From positions 312,765 through 365,803 of the forward strand of contig NW_003121912.1 of NCBI RefSeq assembly GCF_000003605.2: 53,039 nt of DNA, given 5' to 3'. Position 1 is the first letter of the stretch; the number at the start of each line of letters is the position of its first letter. This stretch comes from Saccoglossus kowalevskii. Taxonomy: Eukaryota > Hemichordata > Enteropneusta > Harrimaniidae. This document shows positions 37,987-50,555 of the stretch, piece after piece. A program made the translations under genes and the position numbers. The notes under the pieces were generated by a model. That model searched no databases. It saw nothing but the letters and a program-made list of their open reading frames with translations, and was not told the DNA's origin.

Positions 37987-38209
37987 NNNNNNNNNNNNNN
38001 NNNNNNNNNNNNNNNNNNNNNNNNNNNNNNNNNNNNNNNNNNNNNNNNNNNNNNNNNNNNNNNNNNNNNNNNNNNNNNNNNNNNNNNNNNNNNNNNNNNN
38101 NNNNNNNNNNNNNNNNNNNNNNNNNNNNNNNNNNNNNNNNNNNNNNNNNNNNNNNNNNNNNNNNNNNNNNNNNNNNNNNNNNNNNNNNNNNNNNNNNNNN
38201 NNNNNNNNN
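37987..38209. other. Assembly gap (223 N)
   Basis: Run of N about 0.95 kb upstream of brachyury, so part of its 5' regulatory DNA is unknown. Open frames reported across it are artefacts. Confidence 0.99.
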
Positions 38210-41200
38210 TGTATATTACATACTTCTTGTGTTTGTCCATTTCAAATAATACATGCACCTGATTACACCCGAAAGGACATCTTTTATCTTTTTTATCAAA
38301 CCACCACCAATTAAGTAGAACCGCACAAATCCTAAATTTATTATTTGCAAATAAACTATAAACTTGAAGATTGTGTGTTATGCGCGAGTGACGTCATTGT
38401 TTACTATTAATGTAAATATGAATGTGTCGAGTTGCCGAAGCAAGTTCATGATGGGCAAGATGGTCTTTTTTCTAGACAAAAGATTTTCCGTGGAAATCAC
38501 CTTCATCGATGTTGTGGAGTATGAATAAAATCCAGATATTTTTGTTTTTATACCTTATAGGGGCTGTGGTGGTCGCGCATCGTGTGCACGAATTTCATGT
38601 AAATAAACAATGTATTTTACACGCGTTGTATACGTCGCTATGAGTCTCACATCGAACAGGACGCGGCACGACGACTGTCGCACTTTAACCAATACGGGTA
38701 TTGGAATGATTCGCTTATGTATTTGGCATCATTTTTTTTAAATAGGTATCATACTTCTTTTACACAGAATCGACACATGGTGAAGTATAACAATGAAAAC
38801 AAACCGAGATTTGTTGATTTACACGAAAACACATCAAATCCGTTTATAAATATAATCAACCACAGACCCTGGGTTATAGAGGGAATGTGAATCAACCATA
38901 GAAGGTGTTTCAAATCAATTCGATCAGCGGTTATGCAGACTGGAGAATAGCGACAACACAAAAATTGATTTTATTATTTATTATTATGAAGACTTTCGTT
39001 AAGTGTTTCTCGTCAACGACGAAGTGTGATTTTACGGATATGGTCCCTGCACCGAGTGCGGGTAACAGTTGATCTCATTGCGTCGGTGTATGTCGACCTT
39101 TGAAGACCGGCCGCCAAATTGTCACGTTTCTGTAAACCGTTTATCAGTGCTTTCAAGACAAATTCGCAGAAGCTGACGTTATCGACATAGTGAACATATT
39201 CTCGTGGTCCCGAGAAAATGTTAAGATCGATGCTTTGTAGGTTTCGATCCTAACAAAAACGTCGTGAAATGATTACATGAATGCCATCACAGGATACCGT
39301 CACATTCCGTGATTTGAAGTGTCGATCACCTAATCAGAGAAAAAAAGAAAAACACATTCCGAAAGACAGTGGATTGTATTTCGACTCACTAAATACATAG
39401 TTGTTAATTTGTTACTTTTGTCTCAGTGCAGTTTGTTTTTTATTGTCTTAGGAGGGTGTGGTTGTATTTCGTATATTTGTATAATGAATGTGCATCTTTG
39501 GTCCTTCATTTCTAAAAAAAACAAAAAAACTGATAATTCTAAATTGAACAAATAAATGCTTTGATTGACGATGTTACCGTGATCTCCATCAACGCGACCA
39601 CTACGAATGAGCATGAAATTAAATAATCCATAATTCAACCACGCATCGCATACTAGTAGTTTTGAAATAGGTGGGTTGGGATTTATTTCCCACTATCGGA
39701 AATGGCCGATATAGCACAATCACAAGGAAAAAGGATCAGTGAATTATCATTCATGTTACGTTTATACCTTGTTGTGATATACGGTTATATTAAATCTCAC
39801 ATGGTCCGATCTTACCGACGTTTTATGTCGGTTAGTTTTTCCATTAGTAAGTAAGAATTGTCCCTATTGTCGCCACGGCGACGCGTGTCATGGAACACAG
39901 CGATATTAACATTTTGAGCTCAACATAGGGTAAATTTGTCCGCATTTTCTGTAATTTTCACTGAATTCGATCGTAATATTGGATTAAACAGATAAAATAT
40001 TACATTGCTTTTAGTTTTTGTCACAAATACTCCTCAAAATTTTCTGTAGACAAAGCAGACTACAACTTGGAACTATTTGTGGACGGTGTCTTAAGTAACT
40101 TGATTTTGGTCACGGTGTTTAAAGGGTTATGAGCAAAACGCGATACACTAAGTTAGAAACGGCGTTAAGTGCGCAAATGTCGTGTAACATGCGTGTAAAT
40201 TAAGTTACTGTACTTTTTTATCGGGTTACGAAAATCATTCAATTCTTGATCCAGACACCTTCGTGCAATAGGATTTCGTACATGTGTCAAAAGCATTCCG
40301 AGACTATTATTCGTGTATGGCGTGTGCTTTGATCCATCACAATAGACACAACTATTTTTTAATTAATTGATATTCCCAAAAATGATAATTCTATGATAAT
40401 CTTGATAATTTGTAACTATACGCCACTGTCGATAATTGTATTTACATCTCTCTACTATACTGTAAATCGACAAATTTTTTTACGTGTAAGTTTCAACTTT
40501 TGAAAAAAGGGATGACACGAATTTCAAAATTCAAACAATGTAATTATGACCACGCATTGAACTTACGGGATGAAATTGACACAGAGATACATGCCTTCGA
40601 CGTTAAGTTTTATTCAACATTGTCAGAGAATGTGACATTGATTAGAAAAATGAAATAGACTACTAGAAAATAACAAATAAATTCAGAAACCTTCAGAAGT
40701 TGTCATTAATGTGCATTTAGATGATTTTGAATTATAGAAACGTGACGTGTAGTTGCACTTTTAGCTGATATTCGTGTGAAAATCAACATCATTTCATTAA
40801 TCCGAGCAAACTATGAAGCAACGTCCAATTAAAGTTATTGTTTGCGTTCTAGTATCGAGAAATACACATATCGCAAAAGTCGCGTGTACATGACAAAAAA
40901 CGACTAGCTTCGATTAATTGTCCAATAAATTGGACGATTCTGCAAATTTATATCACAGATGACCTTTGGAACTCACTGTCACAAAAGTTTACCTAGTTTA
41001 TACGTATATTGTAACATAAGGGATTGGGAATTATAATTATAATTTTTCGCGGAGGTTAGAAACGGCCGAATCCATATGTACTTGTGATATATTTATCGAA
41101 TATATACATAAGAGTTTCACATACTAGTATTTTGGCATGATCAACTAAGATTTTTATTTTCTGTTTGTGAATTATATTTTGTGTTGACTTTGTAAGGACT

Positions 41201-43292
41201 CAAATTCAGACGAACACACAACAATCTCTTTACGTATTCAACGTTGTGTTCAGTGTGGGCTGTGCTGGGCAGGCGGACAGGTTTGCTGAGAGACGCGAGG
41301 CGCAGTATCTTCCTCCAAATACAAGAGCTGTTTTTTTCAAACGAAACCAGCGTAAGTTAGAAATGCGCACCGTAAATGCGACAACACTGCTTATATTTGT
41401 CGCCTATTTTTTAATCGTCAAACTCGTCGATTACATTTGTTGGCGAGCGAGAAACTTATAAACAAACCGCATAGCCTACGCTGTGTCGTTTCAAATAAAC
41501 ACACTTGTATATTACATTCCCTGAATGAAAATGTCTAAAAGTATTCCGCATCATGAAAAAAAAAAAACGATTGGTTAACCACAGAATGGCAGCACATATA
41601 CAAAGGATTAATCAGTACATGTGCCAATGTATATATCTAGTACAGGCAGCTGCATGTGATAATGATATTTTTATTTTAATCTTTAATTAACTTGAAATGT
41701 TGTTATATGAAATCAGCTAACACCCAGTCAAAAGCTGACATTCAGAAGCATACATACTATACCGGCAGTTATTCTCTATGAAATATCTTAATTATAACAT
41801 GATAATATGCAAATTGATTCGCGAGATTTGAATGCACATTTTCATTGTGTAAATCGCGACTCTGAGCACCATGAAACAACAAGTTAGAAATTGGCTATAT
41901 ATCTAGAAAATATCCCCCGTATATCCCCAAATCTCGCACCATTTTTAGCTAAACATACAAAATCTGTAAGTTCGAGCCAAAGATCACAATGACACTTCAG
42001 TGATAGTTTTAAAACAGTCGTTCTAACACTATCTAACTCAGCATTCGTTTGTAACTTATCATAATAGACACAACAGATACACGGTCAACGAAATAGCGTA
42101 GGAGATCGTTACAATCATTACCCAATCAGTAGAGAAACAGAAAGTCGCCTTACTTTGATGCCATTGTTTCCCTGGTACGCTTTTTTTCTTTCGGGTTGTC
42201 GTATTCGCTGGCGGCCACTTTCAAAGTTCTTTCTTTGTCATGTAGCCAATTAACACTATTTTAAAGCCCAAATGTGCAAAGATATATATGCAATGTATGT
42301 GAGACAGGAGACGCGACCGTCTCGCGGGCGATAGACTTTCTAGAATAGACCGACTGAGGGCGCTTCAATGAAAAGAATTGGCACACGTTCGCGAACAATT
42401 GCTTCTCGCGGTATCACCAGATTACGTGTTTGAGGGCAGTGTTTGGAATCTAGAGAGACTACTCATTGTAAGTATGAAACGGAATAAGACGTTTTTGCTT
42501 ATACTATACATTAATTACGCAAAAACCTTGAATGATTGATTATAGTCCAATCTAGACCCGATTCCCGGCCTATGTTTCACGAGTACAATATCGGACACCA
42601 ACGGGCACCAGAGAGATAGAATAGTGTAGCAGCAAAAGACAGGCGCAAGTCTAAGCCACATTTTTGTAGATTTCTCATGGCGCTCTGTAGTGAATACCAA
42701 ATTCTCTCTGTGTTTTTGTTTTTGTTTGATGTATACTGCCACCGCATCCTGTAGCTAACTGAACAATGTACCGTTATTGTCCACTTGTCACTTGAAATGG
42801 TGATGGTGGTGTGATTTTAATTATGTCTTAGTTTCGAGAATTCCAGCGAGTGAAGTGTGGTATGTTTAATATGAATGACACGTTTATAGTTAGATAGAAC
42901 GAAGTAACACCATCATAGGTGGCGCTCTACAGTGTTCTACTACCTAAGCCTCATTTGCATGCAACATTCTCAACAACCACGTGCATTTATTCCCTATAAT
43001 ATAGTATATTATTGCGTTTTTGAAAGATTAGTTGTGTGAGCAGTGCCACATTTGCTAGAACATTTGCAACCTCTCTTTGCAAATTGTGATATTCTGGAAA
43101 TTGGATCCTCGTAGTTTTGTCAGTGTTTCAAACAAATATGTAAAGGGAGTGGTAAAGACCTAGTGAATATAGGCTCTACAGATGTTCACGTTCACGACTT
43201 AAAAAGGCTAAAGAGTGAGTGAATATACGTTACAAACAACTAAATTATTCAAGAACTCAAAATTAAAAAACAAAAGATTTTGACAATAATAT

Positions 43293-43306
43293 CTCTAGGT
43301 GGCGCC
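43293..43306 (+). promoter_or_regulatory. CTCF-like motif
   Basis: CTCTAGGTGGCGCC differs from the consensus CCACTAGGTGGCGC family essentially at one early position. A weaker related core, ATAGGTGGCGCTC, lies near 42916. Forward orientation. Motif match only. Confidence 0.35.
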
Positions 43307-44229
43307 CCGCTGCATGGATAATTTAGACGTGTTTTATCAATTACTGCACATAACATACACCAAACTTACAAACATTGTTTACATTTGTCGCGACTTTAAT
43401 TTGTAGAATGTATGTGAACATATACCATCATTCATATTTTTAGTCTATTCAATCCACTAGGATATTGTAACAGTTTGTGTTTGGGTTAGAAACAAACGAT
43501 TTTTGACGAGTGTCAGCCGAAACCGAGAAAAAAAAACATCTTTTCGGTTGTCGAGGGAAAGCCGTGGTGTGACGTGACGTGACGTGAAGCTAGGCGTTAA
43601 TATGTTGCTCACGAGTGTCTGTTCGATTTACGCACTTTGATTTACCTTGTCGTTTATACGCTCCTATTCACTTTTTTCAAGAGGCTGATTTGCGTCATCC
43701 TGTGTTTAAACAGTTCAATTGCTCAAATTGTGCGTGATTTTTGGTCACCAACCGTTAGATTTACAAATTCAGCCGTTCTGGAAATCCATATAAAGATATT
43801 TCCTGTCTGCTAATTTAACCTATTGAATTATTAAATTGGTCGATAGACACGTCTGGTGCCATTGAATAGGAACAGTAATCCACGCAAAATCCAACTTTTG
43901 TAACAACGTGCTAGCCGGCCGTCCAATTAACACCACCAATTTGGGACGGTACGTGTGTCCAGGACGGTGGCTGCTAGACTATAAATATATGGACTCGGAG
44001 GTCATCCATTCGTGACTAAAATATAACTGCCATAAATGGTGTGAACATTGTAATCGCGACTACTAAAATTGGTCAAGACACAACCGTTTTTCAGTATATA
44101 CCAACGAGAATTAAAACACATATAGTTTTAAGTCTATGTGCAAACTGGAATGTACCCTTTTTCTATTTTTACAGGCTGATTATATCGTTATACATGTCAT
44201 TACGTCATCGTGTTTCAGCTGTATCCCAC

Positions 44230-44249
44230 CATGGAACTATAGTTCCATG
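44230..44249. repeat. Perfect 20-bp palindrome
   Basis: CATGGAACTATAGTTCCATG is fully self-complementary. It could be a dimeric protein-binding site or chance. Confidence 0.9.
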
Positions 44250-46720
44250 ATCCCACGTATTTGTATTGAGTAATGTTATTCTACAGTCATTCAGTGTGGT
44301 GCAAATTGATATCGAAATACGTGACAAAAATAATTGATAAATATATAATTTATGATAAATGGCCATACCATACATGACATGTACGAAAAGACAATCAAAA
44401 TAAATCAAATTAAGAAAAATAACTGAATTTTATCAGATGGGTGACGCGATCAGTGGAAATTTTAGCAAAAATGTGGGGAGGCTTTCGAGTTCCTCGGTTT
44501 CGGTCGTGAAATTCAGTCTTCAGCCCGAGCGATGATTCAAATTAATGGTGGGTCCCATGTTTTAATCTGACCACGTGTGTATCAGTAGGTACATACAATT
44601 CTCTATTTATGAATAACTTTATATTTTAGTGTTCTAACTAAATATTGATATATGTTGTATACGTATTACCCAAATCGGTATATCGATGTATAAAGTTAGA
44701 AAAATGTATCGATAATGGAAATTTTATAATGATTACTTTTCTTACATTTTTATATTCTTATATACTTTTATATTTTCACAGCCCGTATTTACTGGATCGC
44801 TACAATGTACATATATTTTACGTGCCAAAACTGAGCCACCCACATATCCTTCATATATGTCTGGTGCATTTGACCTCTAATGTGCGAGGAAATCCGCGCG
44901 AGACCCAATAAACAAGGCAATTCATGAACAACCAGACGCATATCAAACGTGCCAGTCGACCACCCCTTTTTTTTAGTTGAACAATCAACACCTCCTATCT
45001 ACTGTTTGACACGATCCGTAAAACCTTGTCGGACTTAGAGTGTCGTGAAAAGATTGCGGGTGATGGAGTTAACCCCTCAGCCTCTTCCCCACTGTCTAGA
45101 TCAATTGTTGACTATTCATTCACACAGACGTGTTATCACATCGGTTGTCAGAGCTTATGAGTGCAATAATGAGTTGTTAGGTACAATTTCTATTGATATA
45201 TATTACATAGAATTTTAATAAATCTAGCTTGAACCACATCTCAGTGTTAACGTAAATATGTGAAGGCCTCCCCTTACATCTTCGTCAGCCAAGGTTCATT
45301 TATTCGGCTATCTGCTCCATGGATGTTCGGTTGCAACGAAACCGTGCGAATCGGACGTATTGCATTGAATTTCCCATTTTTTGAAATAATCACATCATGC
45401 ACTACTTATAACGTTTTCGTGGTGGTTATTCAACTGTTGATAGTATCTTCATTTTACAGTGCGTTATTCTATAACGTATTTATTTATTTATTAATTTATT
45501 TGTTTTTTTTGTTTGTTTGTTTGAATAGTATATACATATATCGGGCGTACCGAATCCCATGTACAGTACACATTGTACGATAAAAGTTCGGTTGGCGCAC
45601 TACAAGTGGTTTAGATGAAATAGCAGGTGTGTTATTATTGAACACATTTACCTTCTTCCATGAATTCCACACAGTGGATTCATACTCTTCTGTGAACTAA
45701 GGAAATATACGGCATTTTCAAAGGATGTGCATGACGAAAACCGTGACTGTTCTATTTTATGAAGCTGTATTTACGATAAACGAAATGGAATCAGATAACT
45801 GTCACAGTACAAATCATAACTACTCCCGATTTTTAAACTACGACACGCTTTTTAAAGCGGTGTTAGGAACGGTATAGTTCAAATTTATAGTTGACTTTTT
45901 GTTGGTAAACGAAATTACATGTCATTTACGGATGTTTAGATCTGGTTAACATGCATGACACCATGAAGACAATATAAAGCTTGAAAATTAAATAAATATT
46001 GTCTATCAATGCAATCTGTCGAAAAGTTTGCATCGTCAGCGTCAGGAGTCATTAACATAAATGATAAATATTAATGGCACTTCAGAGCACGCTGAACACT
46101 AGTCTGAACATTGATTGTCTACAGCTCTGAGAACGCATAATCAAATAAGATTTAATAGTGTCGGATGCTTCCACTAAAACCATCTAATGGTCCAAACATT
46201 AAGCCTGTAATTCAGGGATTTGAAGGCCTTACTAAAATTTGTGTACACACGGTGAACTTGAAGACTAGAGGTAAAACATTCTGTTAGACAATCAACATAG
46301 CTTACAAGATAGCATACTTTGTGTGGTTTAATACAAACTTATTGTAAGTTATAAATAAACTATTTATTGTGATTTAACAAATCGTTGTAAATAACTTTAA
46401 GTTTAACGTTAGGGCATTATTTCATAAGGTAGGTTTTATTTAGTGTCTCAAAATTACAATGTATATATCTTATGGCTTTTCCTGGTATGCATGGAAGATG
46501 AAGGTGAATCCCCTCCCTTTCCCGGATGATGAGCGACACGTTAACTTTTAAACCACACTCCGGATTATTGAATGCCTAATATTACTAAAGTGATATTAAT
46601 ATTTAGTCACGCTAATCTTATAGACCATAGTTACCCGGATCCATCCTTATCGCAATAGGTTGATCCAATCGTTTACACAGTGCGCCACCAGCGGTAAATT
46701 GGTCTAAGTGTACACAACGA

Positions 46721-46737
46721 CCACTAGATGGTGCTGC
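46721..46737 (+). promoter_or_regulatory. CTCF-like motif pair region
   Basis: ACCACTAGATGGTGCTG matches the CTCF consensus with one departure (T for C after GG). A second partial core, GCGCCACCAGCGG, begins about 40 bases upstream at 46682. Forward orientation, between the brachyury 5' domain and the Ig genes. Confidence 0.4.
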
Positions 46738-47000
46738 TTATCCGTCAATCCACAGGTGATTGTAATGGTTACAATAACAGTATGTAGTCTACTGCTTTGC
46801 GTGGATTTAAAGCATGGAGTGTGAACGCGGCTAATTTTTGTAGTATATTAATATCGGCTAAAGAAAGTAATTGCACAGAGTGTTTGAAACATGGTGTAGC
46901 AATGTGTTGGAATGTAGTGGATGATAGAATGGCGAAAAAACTACACACTTAAAAAACTTCATGTTTATCTTTTATCTCTCTGCTTCCATAGAGCAAACAC

Positions 47001-47073
47001 ATTCTATTCTATTCTATTCTATTCTATTCTATTCTATTCTATTCTATTCTATTTTATTCTATTCTATTCTATT
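47001..47073 (+). repeat. ATTCT pentanucleotide microsatellite
   Basis: About 14 uninterrupted units of ATTCT with a single T substitution (ATTTT) near 47051. Confidence 0.97.
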
Positions 47074-47307
47074 ATCCTGCAATCGTATATAAAATAGGAC
47101 CGTGGTATCGTTGGAAACGTGTTCCTGTCCTTGCCCGTGGGCGATTACGCCATAACTACCTCATATTACAATAGCTCGACTACGGGACACACATCAGTTC
47201 ATTTCATTAGTCAACATCCTCACTATCCCTTTTCTTTCAGAGAATTGTACATTTATAGTCTCTATATCACATTCGGTGCTGACGTGTAGGTGATTTGTGT
47301 AATCCTG

Positions 47308-47460
47308 CGGCTGATCTGCACTGGCTCGGAAGATGAATTCTGATTGGCTAAAAAAAACAAAAAAACTTGTGGCGTTGAATGCACGTTCATTGTCAGTATT
47401 GTTATGCAAATTCAAACTAGCTAATCATTTACAACCTTCCGAGCCAGTGCAGATTAGCCC
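47308..47460. mobile_element. MITE with 25-bp inverted ends and 8-9 bp target duplication
   Basis: The left end GGCTGATCTGCACTGGCTCG is mirrored at the right end, whose complement reads GGGCTAATCTGCACTGGCTC. The flanks repeat TAATCCTG(C) at 47300-47308 and 47461-47469. An eight-base duplication would suggest hAT, a nine-base one a Mutator-like element. The ~150-bp interior has no coding sequence. The intact duplication and near-identical ends indicate a fairly recent insertion. Confidence 0.85.
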
Positions 47461-48361
47461 TAATCCTGCAAAGACAAACAAAAGAACGTGACGTAATCAG
47501 TGAAGCCCCAATCACACACACCTATACGCTCCAAGTTATGAATATTCATCTTGAATTTGTGATGATTTAAAACAGCATTTGTGATAAGTATTTGCAAAAA
47601 AAAGGTCGCATGGGTCACGCTATGTGGACACATATCACAGTTCTAGCTTAACATATACAATGTACACATCAAAGTTTTACAACAAAGCTTTTACTATGGT
47701 TCAGTGCGTGTTTCAACACGACTACTTTGTGTGTGAATGGTCCAATCGGTATGAGTCATTGGGTGGAGACGTCTCCGATAAAGTGAACTCTGACACCAAG
47801 CTCTTACTTCGTTTTACATTCTAAATACATGTACTAGTATACTGTTTCACTTCACATACGTATTGGCAATGGTGAACCAGAACCCGGACCGCTCTCTGAT
47901 GTGATCTGTAACCAGTTGGCACTTCACAATTTTGGTTTGATGAAGAGTGGTTATAAACAAATTTGTCACGTGGCTAATCTACAATTCTCTATAAAAATAA
48001 AATTGTGGTAACCGAAATTGTGACACCGTTCGGGGTCAAAACGGTATAGGGGAAACGTTTTCCCTTGAACAATTTGGCTAACCCTGGAACTAAAAGTTGG
48101 TATACACTGTAAACTGTCAACCAAGCTAGGTTCAGAATATATATTATATATTTAATTATGTTTCTGTGAATTTCTTTGTGAACAAATTACGGATAAGTAC
48201 TGTTCCGTTTTCATTTTCACTCCCCGCGCCAGTTGAATTAACTAACCCTTGACCTTTTCTTGGTTTTCCGGATGTCACAACAATACACTGAGTATTTAAA
48301 TAACTTTCACCTTACAGAATACCACAACTTCACAGAACACAGCTTCCCCGTGATGGTAGTC

Positions 48362-50239
48362 ATGTATCGAGCGGCGTTCTTACTGCTGGGCTACATGCGA
48401 CTGCATTATGTTACGGCAGTCTTTTTTATTCAAGAACCACAGAATGTGACTATGTCCGAAGGTGAAAACCGCGAACTGAGCTGTAAACTGGCCGGATTAC
48501 AGGCTGCGATGAAAGTGTCCTGGACTAAAAACGGTATCACAATAAGCGATAACTATTTGATTAGAGCAGAATCGACTACATCGACTCAACTCTTGCACTT
48601 AAGTATCGTTGGTAGTTTTTCCATTGGACAATATAATTTACTGATAAAAGACGCCAGTGTTACTGAAGAGGGGAGTTACCGGTGTGTTGTTGCCGCGGCT
48701 GAGAACGACTTTGTTTTGAAGACATCTCGCGCGGCATCGGTCTCGGTACTGATCGCACCGAAGATGTCCCCGATGTGCAGCATCACACCGCCCATCTTAC
48801 CTTCTCAGGATGTTGTACAGGACGATACGTTTGAAGTGCAATGTCAGATAATAACAGAACAACCACCTGTAGAAATTATATGGATAGACGCATATGACAA
48901 CATACACGCCGGTAGTGAAGAGCGTGTAGACCATGTGACGACAAGTAGTTTTAAATGGGTCCCTCAACGACGGGATATGCATATGTCATTCAGTTGTATC
49001 GTCATACATCCTTCCTTGCGCACACCATTGCTATGCTCTCTGGGACCGTTCAATGTCGTTTACAGACCGGTTATATACATGTTTGCAGAAGACGACGCAA
49101 CAGAAGTAGGCAGTTCGGCAACTTTTACCTGCGAGGTCGATTCTAACCCACCTGTCTACGAGTTCTTTTGGACGTACGGTGGAATTCCGATATTTTTAAA
49201 TTCGATGGGTAGTCGGTTCAGTGTACGTGGAGGTCCGAACGGGAAAAGTTGGTTGACGATAGCAGGTGTAGGAGAAGATGATGACGGCGCCTTGATAGCA
49301 TGCCGTGTCCACAATCTACAGGGCGTCACGGAGGCCAATGTAACGTTGAATGTTACCGCCATGATCAACGTAACAGTGGAGTACATCTTGGTGAAACAGG
49401 AGTACGCCACGTTAGTTCTCTTCACATGTCATGCAAGATCGATAGTCGAACCACTGCACTACACGTGGTTTTACAACGACGAAAATCTCAATAATTCGGG
49501 AAAATTTAATGTGTTGTATATGGGATCGGCATTGTTGGTTTCGAATCTGTCTAAAGTTGATATCGGCGCGAACGTCACATGTATCGCATCAAACACGCTT
49601 TCTGAGGCCGATGATACAACTGTCTTAGTCGTTGACGCCGACACCTTGACTAAGATATCACAAGAATGGAGACATATAGATAGAAATGATACACTGATTA
49701 AAATTGCTCTATTTATCAGCGGTTTTATAATGGGAGCCATAATTATCGGTATTCTAGAATTTCTAACATTGAAAAGGGTAAGACGTTTGAGTCAAACTCC
49801 GAAGAATCGTAACACGCGAGGCAACCAAAGTGGCACCATCTTCGTCCAACCAGAACCGGAAAATAATCTAAACAGACGGAACTTGTCCTCACTTAACCTC
49901 ACCTATGACGACACCGATTCGTTAGGATACATTCAGCCAATCGGAGACAGTTCATCAGGAGCTAACAGCACGTTGCCCGGAAGAGCAAAACCATATATGC
50001 CGCATCATCTTAACCTCACCTATGACGACACCGATTCGTTGGGGTACATTCAGCCAATCGGAGACAGTGCCTCGGGGGCTAACAGCACGTTGCCTGGAAG
50101 AGCAAAACCATATATGGACATTGACCAGTCGATGGTAGGGGTGAATAGCGACTACCAGAAACTAAATAACACGGAAAAACAGCTGGGAGCTGTGGCTAAG
50201 AAAGTGGCGATGCTTGAGTATGATAACAGAACTAAATGA
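48362..50239 (+). CDS. Intronless four-Ig-domain type I membrane protein with tyrosine-motif tail
   Basis: A single open exon; 625 aa from the chosen start. I take ATG 48362 (MYRAAFLLLGYM) because the downstream paralogue also begins MYRA; in-frame ATGs at 48260 and 48353 are alternatives. A hydrophobic N-terminus fits a signal peptide. Four Ig folds follow, with Cys/Trp/Cys at about 41/54/108, 161/174/212, 257/270/314 and 356/369/407, and several N-glycosylation sequons. One transmembrane helix (about 446-468) is followed by basic KRVRRL, then a ~157-residue tail. The tail holds two 39-residue units with TYDDTDSLGYIQPIGDS (Tyr 515/523 and 554/562) and SDYQKL (Tyr 598), an ITIM-like motif; YIQP fits pYxxP SH2 ligands. 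I infer a cell-surface receptor or adhesion protein with phosphotyrosine signalling. Ligand and orthologue are unknown. Confidence 0.9.
   Translation: MYRAAFLLLGYMRLHYVTAVFFIQEPQNVTMSEGENRELSCKLAGLQAAMKVSWTKNGITISDNYLIRAESTTSTQLLHLSIVGSFSIGQYNLLIKDASVTEEGSYRCVVAAAENDFVLKTSRAASVSVLIAPKMSPMCSITPPILPSQDVVQDDTFEVQCQIITEQPPVEIIWIDAYDNIHAGSEERVDHVTTSSFKWVPQRRDMHMSFSCIVIHPSLRTPLLCSLGPFNVVYRPVIYMFAEDDATEVGSSATFTCEVDSNPPVYEFFWTYGGIPIFLNSMGSRFSVRGGPNGKSWLTIAGVGEDDDGALIACRVHNLQGVTEANVTLNVTAMINVTVEYILVKQEYATLVLFTCHARSIVEPLHYTWFYNDENLNNSGKFNVLYMGSALLVSNLSKVDIGANVTCIASNTLSEADDTTVLVVDADTLTKISQEWRHIDRNDTLIKIALFISGFIMGAIIIGILEFLTLKRVRRLSQTPKNRNTRGNQSGTIFVQPEPENNLNRRNLSSLNLTYDDTDSLGYIQPIGDSSSGANSTLPGRAKPYMPHHLNLTYDDTDSLGYIQPIGDSASGANSTLPGRAKPYMDIDQSMVGVNSDYQKLNNTEKQLGAVAKKVAMLEYDNRTK
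49892..50115 (+). repeat. In-frame 117-bp tandem duplication in the receptor tail
   Basis: Copies begin CTTAACCTCACCTATGACGA at 49892 and 50009 (period 117 bp, 39 codons). Over the 108 comparable bases I count seven differences. Only one codon change (TCA to GCC, Ser to Ala) alters the protein; the other five are silent. Confidence 0.95.
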
Positions 50240-50283
50240 GAGTCATGATCGTCTGCTATCATGATAATGGCGGGAAGCTTGTG

Positions 50284-50289
50284 AATAAA
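50284..50289 (+). terminator. Polyadenylation signal of the first Ig gene
   Basis: AATAAA, with an overlapping second AATAAA, lies 45 bases after the stop codon. Another is at 50356-50361. Confidence 0.5.
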
Positions 50290-50434
50290 TAAATATATAT
50301 ATGTCATAATATATCAAGAACTAACATATCATATTCGGAGATGATTAAACTTAACAATAAAAACAATTATCGTTGTTTATTTTATTCATTTTGTTCAGCA
50401 ACTGTTTCATACGGAATAACATGAGACCGAGCCA

Positions 50435-50555
50435 ATCACTACGTTCACGTGGCTGGTTGAATTACTACGCGTGACTGGTCGAATCACCACGCGTGTCTGG
50501 TCTAGTCACTTCATGTGACTGGTCGAACATACACGTGACTGGTTGAATCACTACA
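50435..50555 (+). repeat. Degenerate ~23-bp minisatellite
   Basis: About five imperfect units of the type TCACTACACGTGACTGGTCGAA; each carries a CGTG-ACTGGT core. It lies just beyond the first Ig gene. Confidence 0.8.

Larger units (their letters stand above)
38210..46680. other. Intergenic region upstream of brachyury, no gene recognised
   Basis: About 8.5 kb with only short, unrecognisable open frames (the longest, 45260-45583, is mainly a hydrophobic low-complexity run). It contains a short GTGAC tandem (about 43569-43586), a perfect 20-bp palindrome (44230-44249) and CTCF-like cores at 42355, 42912 and 43293. No RNA gene found. Likely cis-regulatory or neutral DNA between brachyury and the Ig genes. 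Confidence 0.5.

Noticed and set aside
37597-38262. 221-codon open frame upstream of brachyury
   Set aside because: It reads through the 223-base assembly gap; the part before the gap has no recognisable protein features.
41246-41461. Short frame ending in a membrane-like segment
   Set aside because: Only 71 codons, no signal sequence logic, no supporting splice or promoter elements.
45260-45583. 107-codon open frame with a long hydrophobic run
   Set aside because: The run comes from TTTATTTATTTA-type low-complexity DNA; no homology seen.
50435-50555. CRISPR-like spacing of repeats
   Set aside because: The ~23-bp units are contiguous and degenerate without unique spacers; it is a minisatellite in animal DNA.
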